IMG/VR virus record: IMGVR_UViG_3300026518_000006 | Coordinates: 124,001-188,000 of that record | Source: a virus | Length of the DNA: 64,000 nt | Strand: one strand, 5' to 3' | The notes under the pieces: model-generated | Databases searched by the model: none | What the model was told of the DNA's origin: nothing | The model's input: the letters and a program-made list of their open reading frames with translations, nothing else | Translations under genes and position numbers: made by a program | Part shown: one piece after another, positions 15,310 to 23,546 of the stretch | How positions within the stretch are numbered: the stretch's first letter is position 1 | Layout: each line of letters starts with the position of its first letter

Positions 15310-15782
15310 TAAAATACCTTTTTGGTTTTATTTATAGGTTCAGCAAGTATAAACGAAATAGTCAAGATTCCATTTTCAAGTGTTACATCTACTTCCCCAT
15401 CATATGCTTCTTTTGGGATTAACACCTTTGTTTCAAATGGTTTTTTTTCAAACTGTTTTATGGCGTATACTTCATTCATATCATTTTGTGGCTGTTCGGG
15501 GGTTCCGACAATATATGTGATATAAGAATTATCCTCAGCTTTTAACTCAACACTAATTTCATCTTTTGTAAAACCTGTTGCTTGAACCTCAATAAACATA
15601 TTTTTTTCGCCAATTTTTGAAACATTTATAGACGGCATATTTTTTCTCCATTTTGTTTTATCTAAAGTTTCATCTATGATTTCATCTAATGATTTGTATC
15701 TTTTTGCAGGCAATCCATCTTGGTCTTCGAATATTTTTATACCCCAAGTGTCGAAGAAATCTTCAATAAACTTATCTCTCAT
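15309..15782 (-). CDS. hsp20: Hsp20/alpha-crystallin small heat-shock protein
   Basis: 157 aa. The alpha-crystallin domain spans about 48-150, with VEVQATGFTKDEISVELKAE, a YAIKQFEKKPF strand and the hallmark NGILTISF near the end. A holdase chaperone that prevents aggregation of unfolded proteins. T4-like cyanophages also carry Hsp20, where a role in virion scaffolding or assembly has been suggested. It lies among structural genes, but its immediate promoter is of the TTTAAG type (15815-15836). Confidence 0.85.
   Translation of the reverse strand: MRDKFIEDFFDTWGIKIFEDQDGLPAKRYKSLDEIIDETLDKTKWRKNMPSINVSKIGEKNMFIEVQATGFTKDEISVELKAEDNSYITYIVGTPEQPQNDMNEVYAIKQFEKKPFETKVLIPKEAYDGEVDVTLENGILTISFILAEPINKTKKVF
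15329..15336 (-). promoter_or_regulatory. Late promoter TATAAATA
   Basis: Exact octamer on the minus strand inside the last codons of hsp20, 20 bp before the ATG at 15309. Confidence 0.65.
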
Positions 15783-15814
15783 ATGCTTTCCTTTTAATAT
15801 TTTTATAATTAAGA

Positions 15815-15836
15815 ATTATAACATTAAAAACTTAAA
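15815..15836 (-). promoter_or_regulatory. Middle-type promoter for hsp20
   Basis: TTTAAG box, 10-nt spacer, TATAAT on the minus strand, about 33 bp before the ATG at 15782. Spacing is one base shorter than in the other members of this promoter family. Confidence 0.45.
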
Positions 15837-15863
15837 CAAACTTTAAAATATTTAGTAGAGCTA

Positions 15864-17321
15864 TTAATACCAATAAAATACTTTATTGCCACTATCAAAA
15901 ATTTGTCTATACCCATTATCGAACATATTTTGAAGTGCTGTTTTGTTTTCATCGAAATCAAAATCCTTAATATCTTTTAATTTATGCTTTTGAAACTTTT
16001 GTCTGCTATACAAGATATATGAATTGTGTTTAAAGAAAAAGAAATTTTTATCAGAATTATGACTAAAGAAAAACCCAAGAGTCTGATATAAATTTCCATC
16101 TGACCATCTTCGATTAGCATATGAAATTAAACTTCGTCCAATATGTTTTTTAAATCTATTTAATAGCTTGGAGGCACCACCTATAACAACTGTGTTCAAT
16201 TTTGTGCAAAACCTAACCAACTCATAATCTGCTTTTTTGTTAAATCTATTTTTAGAAAAAGTCATCACTGAAACCAACTTATTATTATAGAACAGCCCGT
16301 AATTTATCGAAGAGTGACTTCCGCCTTGCAGGTGATTATCTTCACAAAAATAAAAAGCATCTTTAGAACTAATCTCTTTAATTTCTGTATCTCTTGCATA
16401 TATTCTGTTATCAGTCTTATTTAGTCTATTTTTTATTACACTCTTCCACTTTTCTTTATTAAGAATCCACTCATTTTCAAAAATGTGTAAAAGTTGTATT
16501 CCGTTTTCTTCACAGACATCAGTTTTATGTTTATGTTTATTGGGGTTGAAATGATTTAAATTGTTCGGAAATGTTGACCCTTTTGAATGAAAGGTCAATC
16601 CATCGTATTCGATGGCTAAATTATATTCAGGTATGTATATGTCCAACTCAAAACCCAAGTGCATATCTCTTTCTATAATATTCTCTACCCCTATATCGGA
16701 TAGAAAGGATATAATCTCTTTCTCTGCATTAGATTGTTTATTGGAACATTTTGAACATCCTTGACCATTTAGATGAGCGTTTGGTTCCATTAAAAACTTT
16801 CCGTGAGTTGGACACAATATCTCAATTTTTTCTTTGCTATGTTTATATTCACTCACATATTGGTATTTGTACTGATGTTTTTTATTAAAATCTTCTACTG
16901 CTTGATTGTGGTCTTTTTTTGAATGATTGTTTCTTATAAGGTTGGCACATTTTGGACACCCAGACCCATTTTTATGGTTTTTGGGTGTCGGAAAAAAACT
17001 ACCGTGTATTTTACAAGTTACTTCGACAGGTGTTTTCATATTAATAAAATTTACTTTATCGTATGAGTATTTTTCACCGTGTACTTTTTTAAATTGTTCG
17101 ATTACGGTTTCAGTGGTGTACTTAGAGGATTTGTTGCATTTGCTACAACCTGCTCCTCTCATATGATGGTTTGGAGTCTGAGGAAACTCCCCGTGTATAG
17201 GACATATTATAATCATTGGGGTGCGGGTGTCCACTATACTATCTTCAATATATGTGTATTTATTATTGTGCTTTTCATGACACTTATTTAGTATTTCGGT
17301 TTTTGATAATTTCTTACTCAT
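15864..17321 (-). CDS. Free-standing homing endonuclease with three zinc-ribbon repeats
   Basis: 485 aa. Three repeats of C-x2-HG-x-F-x2-P-x2-H-x2-G-x-GC-x-KC cover residues 1-195 and should bind zinc and DNA. A Vsr/EDxHD-like nuclease core follows (ELDIYIPEYNLAIEYDGLTF, then KHKTDVCEENGIQLLHIFE). The last 170 residues look like the GNAT-like domain often appended in this class. It lies directly 3' of gp17, a common landing place for homing endonucleases protecting or invading the terminase locus. No intein halves flank it. Confidence 0.75.
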   Translation of the reverse strand: MSKKLSKTEILNKCHEKHNNKYTYIEDSIVDTRTPMIIICPIHGEFPQTPNHHMRGAGCSKCNKSSKYTTETVIEQFKKVHGEKYSYDKVNFINMKTPVEVTCKIHGSFFPTPKNHKNGSGCPKCANLIRNNHSKKDHNQAVEDFNKKHQYKYQYVSEYKHSKEKIEILCPTHGKFLMEPNAHLNGQGCSKCSNKQSNAEKEIISFLSDIGVENIIERDMHLGFELDIYIPEYNLAIEYDGLTFHSKGSTFPNNLNHFNPNKHKHKTDVCEENGIQLLHIFENEWILNKEKWKSVIKNRLNKTDNRIYARDTEIKEISSKDAFYFCEDNHLQGGSHSSINYGLFYNNKLVSVMTFSKNRFNKKADYELVRFCTKLNTVVIGGASKLLNRFKKHIGRSLISYANRRWSDGNLYQTLGFFFSHNSDKNFFFFKHNSYILYSRQKFQKHKLKDIKDFDFDENKTALQNMFDNGYRQIFDSGNKVFYWY

Positions 17322-17355
17322 TTTATATTATAGCATTATTGATATTAATTCAAAA

Positions 17356-18477
17356 TTAATCAAAAGCACCACTATTAATTTTTCGCATAGCATCAAAAGC
17401 TACATCAGGGTCATATGAACTCATATTTTGAAGCATACGGTCTTTCGTATAATCATCACTGCCATCATCAAACCCACCATCTGTGTCTAATAATGAATAA
17501 TAATCTGCTGTTTTTACACCATCTTCATCTTCTTCAGTATCTAAATCTATATTCTTTCTTAATACATCTAAAAATAAATCAAAATCATCAAACGCTTTTA
17601 TGTGCATAAATGGGGCAAAAATAATAGCTAAACTCATTATCATATCATCGTGATAGCCCTCTTCAGCTTCATATTTTTTCTTCACATTATCGCTTTTAAT
17701 GAAGTTAAAAAATTCGTTGATAGTATCTCTGTCTTGAACTATTAATTTCCCCTCTTCTATAAAAATCTTCAACATATTGATAATAAGAGGTCTTGATTTT
17801 ACAGTAGTTCTAAATCCGTAATATTTTTTATATTTTTTGTCTCCGTCATCTCTATCCCGATACATATTTGGATATTCGTAGTTGAGGTATAAAATATCGG
17901 CTACACTTTGTCCTGCACCTTCATTATTTTCGATAACTAAAAAAGCTTCATTATAATAAAGCCCTAATGTTTCAATATATTCAGGCATAACAAGATAATC
18001 TACATCTAATTTAGCTGAAGCAACCTGTATAAATGGAAATTTTGTAATATCAACCACTTGAATACTAAAACTATCTATCCCTTCTTTTGATGGGTCAATA
18101 CCAATGATGTAATTATGTCCTTTTATAGGTTTTTCATAAATATTAATCCCGCTGAATATGGTATCTTTAGCGACAGGTTCTTGTGGCACCATTAACTTCA
18201 ATCTTTCTGTACTAATCAGTGTTGAGGCAGAGCCAAGAAATTCACACGCCTCTGTTTGTGCGAAGAATTGTGCTCCATTTCTTGCTATTGTTTGTTTCTT
18301 GTACTCTTGAGGGGATAAAGGATTTCCTTTTTTATCAAAATGAGGAACTTCAGTCCAACTCGCTGTTACCAATCGGTGCCCGCTTTTGGACTTAAAAATA
18401 TTATATTTTACTGTATATGTCCCGTCAGGGTTTTTAATTATCTCTTTAATATCATTTATAGATTTTATTTTAAGCAT
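17356..18477 (-). CDS. gp17: Large terminase gp17, C-terminal fragment (nuclease domain)
   Basis: 373 aa. Begins in the late ATPase region: SWTEVPHFD, then EACEFLGSASTLIS corresponds to T4 FEGTSGTLIS. The RNase H-fold headful nuclease follows, with likely metal ligands in IIGIDPSKEG (Asp128), VIENNEGAG (Glu183) and GYHDDMIM (Asp277/278). It cuts concatemeric DNA during packaging. Its start overlaps the previous fragment's stop (TAATG), so the two are coupled. Residues 1-32 do not look like a functional C-intein (no terminal HN), leaving open whether this chain is ever joined or works as a separate subunit. Confidence 0.88.
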   Translation of the reverse strand: MLKIKSINDIKEIIKNPDGTYTVKYNIFKSKSGHRLVTASWTEVPHFDKKGNPLSPQEYKKQTIARNGAQFFAQTEACEFLGSASTLISTERLKLMVPQEPVAKDTIFSGINIYEKPIKGHNYIIGIDPSKEGIDSFSIQVVDITKFPFIQVASAKLDVDYLVMPEYIETLGLYYNEAFLVIENNEGAGQSVADILYLNYEYPNMYRDRDDGDKKYKKYYGFRTTVKSRPLIINMLKIFIEEGKLIVQDRDTINEFFNFIKSDNVKKKYEAEEGYHDDMIMSLAIIFAPFMHIKAFDDFDLFLDVLRKNIDLDTEEDEDGVKTADYYSLLDTDGGFDDGSDDYTKDRMLQNMSSYDPDVAFDAMRKINSGAFD

Positions 18478-19100
18478 TATTCAACATCCATTATAATAGG
18501 GTGACGCTCTATAGTATGAAATTCTTTATAAATTTCTTCCAACGAAAATTCACCTAAAGCATCAATTTCGATTGTATCATCTTCAGACAACACAACTTCT
18601 TCGTCTTTAAAATTGATATTTTTAGCACCCTCCACTAGTTGAAAAAAGTGGTTCATACCATTAGCTGTAGAAGTGTTTATAACCTGTTTAAATATCAATG
18701 AGTTCATAGTAGGTATTACAGCATCGATAAAGTCATCCCAATCTTTTGATTTTATATAACCCGCTTCGTCAGTGTAGATAATATTGCAATTATGAGACTC
18801 AATCATATTTGTTGTATATGTGTGCCCCCTTACACCCACAACATCATAAAACTCAAAAGCCCCCTCTTTGTGAGTAATATTTTTTATTACACCATTGGAT
18901 ATTTTATCACCAACTTTTAAATTTTTGGCTTGTCTAAAAATTTTTCCTGATTTTGATTTTCCTACTAATAATCTATGGTCTTCGGTACATTTTAAACTAC
19001 TATTGTCAGTTTCAATATAGTAAAGTATTTTTTTATTAATTCGTCTAACTGTTTCAAAATCTTCATACCCTCTCTCAGTTTTTATCATATAATCGTTCAT
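18477..19100 (-). CDS. gp17: Large terminase gp17, third fragment with C-intein (Walker B and coupling motif)
   Basis: 207 aa. Residues 1-104 are a long C-intein with a block-B-like CTEDHRLLV and ending MIESHN. The extein starts at Cys105 with CNIIYTDEAGYIK (Walker B and catalytic Glu) and includes the ATPase coupling motif INTSTANGMNHFF. The final 45 residues (SEDDTIEIDALGEFSLEEIY) have no place in T4 gp17 and resemble the N-terminus of the second intein here, but lack the catalytic Cys1. Overlaps the endonuclease gene by 26 bp and the next fragment by TAATG. Confidence 0.87.
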   Translation of the reverse strand: MNDYMIKTERGYEDFETVRRINKKILYYIETDNSSLKCTEDHRLLVGKSKSGKIFRQAKNLKVGDKISNGVIKNITHKEGAFEFYDVVGVRGHTYTTNMIESHNCNIIYTDEAGYIKSKDWDDFIDAVIPTMNSLIFKQVINTSTANGMNHFFQLVEGAKNINFKDEEVVLSEDDTIEIDALGEFSLEEIYKEFHTIERHPIIMDVE

Positions 19101-20050
19101 AAAAAGCTCCTATTAGATTTTCTTTTGTTATAGATGATTTCCAATTTTTAGATGAATTTAATTCTGATGGCAACATCTCTAAATTAATGATATTTCCTAT
19201 TATATAAGGAGGGATACCTTCCTTAAACCCCATAATTTTTGAAAATTTATGGTCTATATTATAAAAACCTTTTCCTCTCCCTCTTTTGTTATAGTTCGTC
19301 AAGGTATATAAATCTTGAGCTTTAGTTACTTTATCCACTTCTCTACAGTATAATTCATAATCTGAGAGTTCACTTTCTTTTACCCAAAGTCCGTTAATTT
19401 CCTTTAATTTTCTATAATTTTTTACTCTACATTTTATTTTCCCACAAGTAGGTCTATACCCTTGTCCATATGATAAATATTTTCTTGGTTTACAACAATA
19501 TTCACATTTTGGCTCTTCTTTCATATCATTCATAAATAAATATATATTTTTAGATATATTATTTGTTATTTTAGGTATAGAACCATAGATATCCATTATT
19601 AACTGATTTTTATTATGGTAGTTATCGGGTTTTATTTTGGATATGTAATTTTTAAGGTCATTTACGGATTTATCGAGTTTATTTTCAAGTTTCGGTGCAT
19701 TTAAATCATCCATTTGGCATTTGTGTGAGCAATATTTAGCATAACCATCTGATATATTTTTAAATTTTGTTTTTGCACCACATTTACATATTGGGGGTAT
19801 TAAAATGTTATGTTTTATAATATATAGCAACTCATTCAATTTATTTGTAGTTGGTGGAATTTTTGCATTTTCTAATAATTTTTGATAGTGAATTTTATAG
19901 AACTCAGATTTTGATGTTAATTTTCCAAAGCTTTCAAACTCTAACAACTCAATAATTGACAGTTCTTTCATATAACTCTTTTATAGTAATTTTTTCTTCT
20001 TTTAATGTTTTTTTATTTATAACTTCTACCGTAGTATCAGGAGATACACA
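18789..20050 (-). mobile_element. Atypical split intein 2 in gp17 with enclosed HNH endonuclease gene
   Basis: N-intein of 33 aa (19949-20050), starting CVSPDTTVEV after extein RGYT. C-intein of 104 aa (18789-19100), ending ESHN before Cys. The very short N-part and long C-part match the atypical split of the AceL-TerL intein, also from a terminase, and the N-parts look alike (CVxxDTxVE, then IKxLY). The 298-aa endonuclease gene lies between. Insertion is just ahead of Walker B. Confidence 0.85.
19075..19971 (-). CDS. Free-standing HNH-type homing endonuclease
   Basis: 298 aa between the halves of gp17 intein 2. Two zinc-knuckle pairs (CKCGAKTKF...CSHKCQ and CEYCCKPR...CGKIKC) precede a C-terminal HNH-like core: FYNIDHKFSKIMGF, NIINLEMLPSELNSSKNWKS. 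These resemble phage HNH endonucleases with Asp-His and Asn-Leu...Asn-x2-K motifs. It overlaps both neighbours (22 and 26 bp), so it is tightly integrated in the gp17 operon. Confidence 0.75.
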   Translation of the reverse strand: MKELSIIELLEFESFGKLTSKSEFYKIHYQKLLENAKIPPTTNKLNELLYIIKHNILIPPICKCGAKTKFKNISDGYAKYCSHKCQMDDLNAPKLENKLDKSVNDLKNYISKIKPDNYHNKNQLIMDIYGSIPKITNNISKNIYLFMNDMKEEPKCEYCCKPRKYLSYGQGYRPTCGKIKCRVKNYRKLKEINGLWVKESELSDYELYCREVDKVTKAQDLYTLTNYNKRGRGKGFYNIDHKFSKIMGFKEGIPPYIIGNIINLEMLPSELNSSKNWKSSITKENLIGAFYERLYDKN

Positions 20051-20659
20051 AGTATATCCACGAAAGCTGTCACTTGATGGGCTGTCTGTCATAATCCTTG
20101 TGCCGTTTTCAAACTCGATATTTGATTTGTTCCACACCGATATCCCATTCATAAGCCATATTGGAAGCTCTAAGAAAACCTTTTTAATTTTATCCAATAC
20201 TTCACGGGCTGTGGACGGTTTATTGGCTACAATCCCAATATTTATAGCAGTATCGTGAAACATAGCTCTCCACAACAGATAGTTGCCCACTGTAACCGTA
20301 TTATGGCTAAGAATATCATTAGTGTAATAAAGATTATCCCCACTAACACTTAAATCATACATTTCTTCTGAGTACCCTAAATCTATTACTTTCGTTACTT
20401 TTGAATCGCCTTTTTTTGTATTTAAGATTTTTCCTAAACTATTTTTTGCAAATACTTCTTGAAAGTCATTAGTAATTAAAATATGGTCATCAGCACACTT
20501 TATTTTTAGTCCATTTTGCAGGTGCACTTCATATAATCTGTATTTAACAGTTTTATTAGTTTTAGTTATATCTCTCCAACCATCGTGGCTTTCGACTTGC
20601 CAATCATTGACATCAAATTGTTCTGTAAATTTTCGGTTTATTTTATCTGATAGTTTCAT
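19949..20659 (-). CDS. gp17: Large terminase gp17, second fragment between two inteins
   Basis: 236 aa in three parts. Residues 1-120 are the C-intein of intein 1 (block-B ADDHILI, ending NDILSHN). Residues 121-203 are the gp17 extein following Walker A (TVTVGNYLLWRAMFHD to SFRGYT). Residues 204-236 are the N-intein of intein 2 (CVSPDTTVEV). Its first base overlaps the end of the GIY-YIG endonuclease gene. The extein aligns with the T4 gp17 ATPase between Walker A and Walker B. This piece must be spliced at both ends. Confidence 0.9.
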   Translation of the reverse strand: MKLSDKINRKFTEQFDVNDWQVESHDGWRDITKTNKTVKYRLYEVHLQNGLKIKCADDHILITNDFQEVFAKNSLGKILNTKKGDSKVTKVIDLGYSEEMYDLSVSGDNLYYTNDILSHNTVTVGNYLLWRAMFHDTAINIGIVANKPSTAREVLDKIKKVFLELPIWLMNGISVWNKSNIEFENGTRIMTDSPSSDSFRGYTCVSPDTTVEVINKKTLKEEKITIKELYERTVNY

Positions 20660-22009
20660 TATTTTAGCCCATATTTATTTTTAAAATTTGTAGTGAAATT
20701 TTCCAAATCTTTTTTATTTATTTTTAATATGTTTTGTAATATATCTTCATCAAAACATTCAGTAGAAGAAAAATGATTATACTTCTTCGTTACTCTATTA
20801 TTCTTCGATAAAATATATTGCTCTTTATAGAAAGCTTTATCGTAAGGCATTTTCTCTGTATAGATAACATTATATGATAATCCGTTTTTGACTTCAAATA
20901 TTGACTGACTCCCCCACCTTGATATAATTCCTTGAGATGTTATGCCTATTTTATAAAAAACATCTCTTGAATTATAAAACTTAATATAATAAAGAATAGT
21001 TTCTGTATTTTTTGCCCAATAGTTTTTCTTTCTTATCAAATCTATACTCCATCCTATGTGCTCACCTTTCCCTTTATCTCTATTAATTCTCTCTAATTCT
21101 TCTTTTGGTTTTGATTGTAGAGTTTTTTGCCACTTTTGTTGTCTTTGATTAAATATAATTAATCCTTCTTCACCATATCTCTCAATACATTTCTCTAAAG
21201 AAAAAGTGCTTTGTCGTTCTGATAATAATCTTTTAGCTTCATTTTCATTATAACCTCGTTTTAAATAATACTCTAAAGTACAATCATTATTACCATTTTC
21301 CTTATTCGATTTCGATATTTTAGAATGAACTTCATTTATTTTTTGCTGTTTTTCTTCCTCTGTTAAACCTTGATATTTTATAAAGTTTTTAGAGCCACTT
21401 GAATACTTTCCACCGTGATTTTTGGCAGGATTATTATCTGAAGTGAACCCCTTTACTTGTTTGTCAATATTATGTAGTCCATATCGTACAATAGTTCCTA
21501 ATAGTCCATTTGATTTCTTTACATTTAATATATATCGTTGTCTTTCAAGGAACTTTGTTTTCATCCCATCAGATATAAACTTAGCAAAATTATCTATCTT
21601 CATATATTCGCCTTTATTTAAATAATATAGGCACTTTTTTAACTCTCTGAATTGAGATAATGTAGGAAATTTATTTAAGTTACTATAAAAGGATTTTTGA
21701 TTGAATAACCACCTTAAATCTTTTTCTTTATATGGTTTACCTTTGTTATCCAATTTAATTTTCAATTTAATTTTCAATTTATCTATTTCATTTTTATGAA
21801 CTAAATTAGTTGTTTTATTATAAGGAATGTATTCAACTTCTGAAAAGTCTATATATGGTATTTTTGAAACTCTTATATAGTTTGGCGAATAATGAAGTCT
21901 TCTGTTTACTTTGCTCATTTATCATTTCGTGGAATTCACCAATCGGCATTTTCACTAATTCTCCTGTGTGTTTGTTTTTTATATTTATAATAGTTGAAAA
22001 GTCGTTGCA
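20300..22009 (-). mobile_element. Split intein 1 in gp17 Walker A with enclosed GIY-YIG endonuclease gene
   Basis: The N-intein is 58 aa (21833-22009) starting CNDFSTIINI right after extein PRQSGK. The C-intein is 120 aa (20300-20659) ending LSHN before Thr, which completes the Walker A GKT. The short N-part and long C-part again indicate an atypical split point. The 419-aa endonuclease ORF lies between and overlaps the N-fragment by 86 bp. Confidence 0.87.
20659..21918 (-). CDS. Free-standing homing endonuclease, GIY-YIG superfamily (T5orf172-like)
   Basis: 419 aa between the halves of gp17 intein 1. Residues about 305-390 have the degenerate GIY-YIG signature of the T5orf172/MUG113 group: ILYYIKFYN...VFYKIGITSQGIISRWGSQ. 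Upstream helical repeats (YYLKRGYNENEAKRLLSERQ, LEKCIERYGEEG) are DNA-binding modules like those of the nrdA endonuclease. It starts inside the N-fragment reading frame. Catalytic assignment by motif. Confidence 0.75.
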   Translation of the reverse strand: MSKVNRRLHYSPNYIRVSKIPYIDFSEVEYIPYNKTTNLVHKNEIDKLKIKLKIKLDNKGKPYKEKDLRWLFNQKSFYSNLNKFPTLSQFRELKKCLYYLNKGEYMKIDNFAKFISDGMKTKFLERQRYILNVKKSNGLLGTIVRYGLHNIDKQVKGFTSDNNPAKNHGGKYSSGSKNFIKYQGLTEEEKQQKINEVHSKISKSNKENGNNDCTLEYYLKRGYNENEAKRLLSERQSTFSLEKCIERYGEEGLIIFNQRQQKWQKTLQSKPKEELERINRDKGKGEHIGWSIDLIRKKNYWAKNTETILYYIKFYNSRDVFYKIGITSQGIISRWGSQSIFEVKNGLSYNVIYTEKMPYDKAFYKEQYILSKNNRVTKKYNHFSSTECFDEDILQNILKINKKDLENFTTNFKNKYGLK

Positions 22010-22480
22010 TTTACCGCTCTGTCTCGGATAAAGTACAACTAAATCCTCTAAACTCAGGAGCTCATCTTCTAAAAATACTTGGTATCTTCTTGGTTCAGGT
22101 CTTGCCAATCCTGTTTTTGTAGTGATGAAACAATAATTACTTCTGAAATATTTAAATGATTTCTTACACTTTTCTATTTCTATTTTGTGCAGAGTATTTA
22201 AATCTAATTCAGTTTTTTCACGCTTTAAAACACGAATACCATTGTATGATATTTTATTGCCGTATTTATCGGTATAATAACCATTTTCATTTCTTGGAGG
22301 TGTTAATAATAACAACAAGCCATCGTGTTCTTCAGGAGTCCAATCATAGGTATTCTGCACAAATTTTAAAAATGTTTTTTCCTCTAATAATTGGTCTAAT
22401 AAATCATAGATGTATTCATCTTCAGTGAGGTCTTTTACTTTAGTCAGTAGTTTTCTGTATTTTTTATCTAAATTAGTCAT
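21833..22480 (-). CDS. gp17: Large terminase gp17, N-terminal fragment with N-intein
   Basis: 215 aa. Residues 1-157 are the N-terminal part of the packaging ATPase ending in LYPRQSGK, the first part of Walker A (T4: SRQLGKT). At Cys158 an N-intein of 58 aa begins and runs to the stop. The ATPase is thus cut exactly through its ATP-binding loop and inactive until trans-splicing restores SGK-T. A late promoter (22485-22492) directs it, as expected for gp17. Confidence 0.9.
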   Translation of the reverse strand: MTNLDKKYRKLLTKVKDLTEDEYIYDLLDQLLEEKTFLKFVQNTYDWTPEEHDGLLLLLTPPRNENGYYTDKYGNKISYNGIRVLKREKTELDLNTLHKIEIEKCKKSFKYFRSNYCFITTKTGLARPEPRRYQVFLEDELLSLEDLVVLYPRQSGKCNDFSTIINIKNKHTGELVKMPIGEFHEMINEQSKQKTSLFAKLYKSFKNTIYRLFRS

Positions 22481-22484
22481 ATAT

Positions 22485-22492
22485 TATTTATA
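22485..22492 (-). promoter_or_regulatory. Late promoter for the fractured gp17 operon
   Basis: TATAAATA on the minus strand only 4 bp before the ATG at 22480, so the leader would be nearly absent unless initiation uses a downstream start. A poor ribosome site is noted. Confidence 0.55.
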
Positions 22493-22533
22493 TTGTAATG
22501 GATATTCTATATCATAAAGTAAAATAGGAGTAG

Positions 22534-22574
22534 TTTAAAAGATTTTACTTTTTAAAAAAGTAAAATCTTTTAAA
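22534..22574 (-). terminator. Dispersed AT-rich palindromic terminator, copy 2
   Basis: Perfect 20-bp arms (TTTAAAAGATTTTACTTTTT) around one base, just 3' of the gene at 22586 and ahead of the gp17 promoter. Confidence 0.7.
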
Positions 22575-22585
22575 GAGGTTGTATA

Positions 22586-22933
22586 TTAGAATTTGTTTGT
22601 GGTTTTTTCAAGCTTTTTGATTGTAGTTTTTAAGCTCTTTTCAAAAGCACTTAATGCTTGGGCTATTTCTGATGAAGCTTTTTTCATAATCTCAGTGTAT
22701 TGCTTTTCGATTTCAAGCCAATCTTTTTCATCATACTCAGCTTTGGTAGCTTCTACCGATTTTATTTTCGGTAAAAGCGAACTACCTGATACTCTGAAGC
22801 CCATAAGATTGTTGTTGGCTTCTTTTTCTATGAATACATTTACTAACTCACCGAATACAGACAGCCCATTATAATTACCATCAGCCTCTATTCTTTCATT
22901 TAGTACTGCTTCAAATATCTCTCTAAATTCCAT
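22586..22933 (-). CDS. Unknown late protein, 115 aa, upstream of gp17
   Basis: Not recognised. An N-terminal alpha/beta part (NYNGLSVFGELVNVFIEKEA) and a C-terminal coiled coil (about 70-112, LEIEKQYTEIMKKASSEIAQ). Late promoter upstream and terminator downstream make it a single-gene late unit. Its place just before gp17 is where T4 has the small terminase gp16, which is also coiled-coil rich, but I see no specific sequence support. Confidence 0.6.
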   Translation of the reverse strand: MEFREIFEAVLNERIEADGNYNGLSVFGELVNVFIEKEANNNLMGFRVSGSSLLPKIKSVEATKAEYDEKDWLEIEKQYTEIMKKASSEIAQALSAFEKSLKTTIKKLEKTTNKF

Positions 22934-22955
22934 AGTACGCCTTATATGTTTTAAT

Positions 22956-22963
22956 TATTTATA
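22956..22963 (-). promoter_or_regulatory. Late promoter TATAAATA
   Basis: Exact octamer on the minus strand, 23 bp before the ATG at 22933. Confidence 0.7.
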
Positions 22964-22989
22964 AAACAAGCGTTCTATTGTAAAATCTG

Positions 22990-23328
22990 TTATCTATATC
23001 GAACTAACCCGTCTTCCAACATTTCATTAAGATAGGTGCCACCATTATAAAATATTGAAATGAAATCAATAGAGCCGTCATCATTCTCCACAATACTATT
23101 ATAATATGATGGGTCGAATTTTTCAACATCTTCTTTTTGATATAAAATATCATCAATAACAATATACTCATCACTATTTTCTCTGATATCTTCTACATAT
23201 GTTGCACTATACTCACTTTTCTCAATACTATTTTCTTCGTAAATTCTTTTACAAGTTTCTTCGATATCTTCATAACCGTCCACTTCTACAGGAACCAATC
23301 TACCTTTATATCCTACTGTTTCGCTCAT
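22990..23328 (-). CDS. Unknown acidic protein, 112 aa
   Basis: Not recognised. Strongly acidic (DGYEDIEETCKRIYEENS, VENDDGSIDF) with no membrane segment. Such acidic phage proteins often mimic DNA or bind host factors, which is only a compositional remark. Good ribosome site (AAGGAGATTATAATG). Followed by the late gene at 22933. Confidence 0.6.
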   Translation of the reverse strand: MSETVGYKGRLVPVEVDGYEDIEETCKRIYEENSIEKSEYSATYVEDIRENSDEYIVIDDILYQKEDVEKFDPSYYNSIVENDDGSIDFISIFYNGGTYLNEMLEDGLVRYR

Positions 23329-23345
23329 TATAATCTCCTTTTTAT

Positions 23346-23522
23346 TTAAGCTTTATATCCATCAGCAGTTTTTACACCAAAAGAAGTAAAAACTCTGTAT
23401 AGAACCTCTTTGCATTCACTACATTTTTCTTCTTTTGAACTCTCAGTAACAGGTTTTACAATTTCAACTGTTTTATTATAGTTATTACACTTATCATTTC
23501 TACATTCATATAGATATGTCAT
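23346..23522 (-). CDS. FmdB-like zinc-ribbon protein, 58 aa
   Basis: Begins MTYLYECRNDKC and has a second pair KCSECKEVLYRVF, giving a C-x4-C ... C-x2-C four-cysteine zinc ribbon. The N-terminal MxxYxYxC pattern resembles FmdB/zinc-ribbon regulators. Ribosome site AAGGAAAATAAATG. It lies between two small genes in the same direction. Function unknown. Confidence 0.6.
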   Translation of the reverse strand: MTYLYECRNDKCNNYNKTVEIVKPVTESSKEEKCSECKEVLYRVFTSFGVKTADGYKA

Positions 23523-23546
23523 TTATTTTCCTTATTTAAAAATTTT

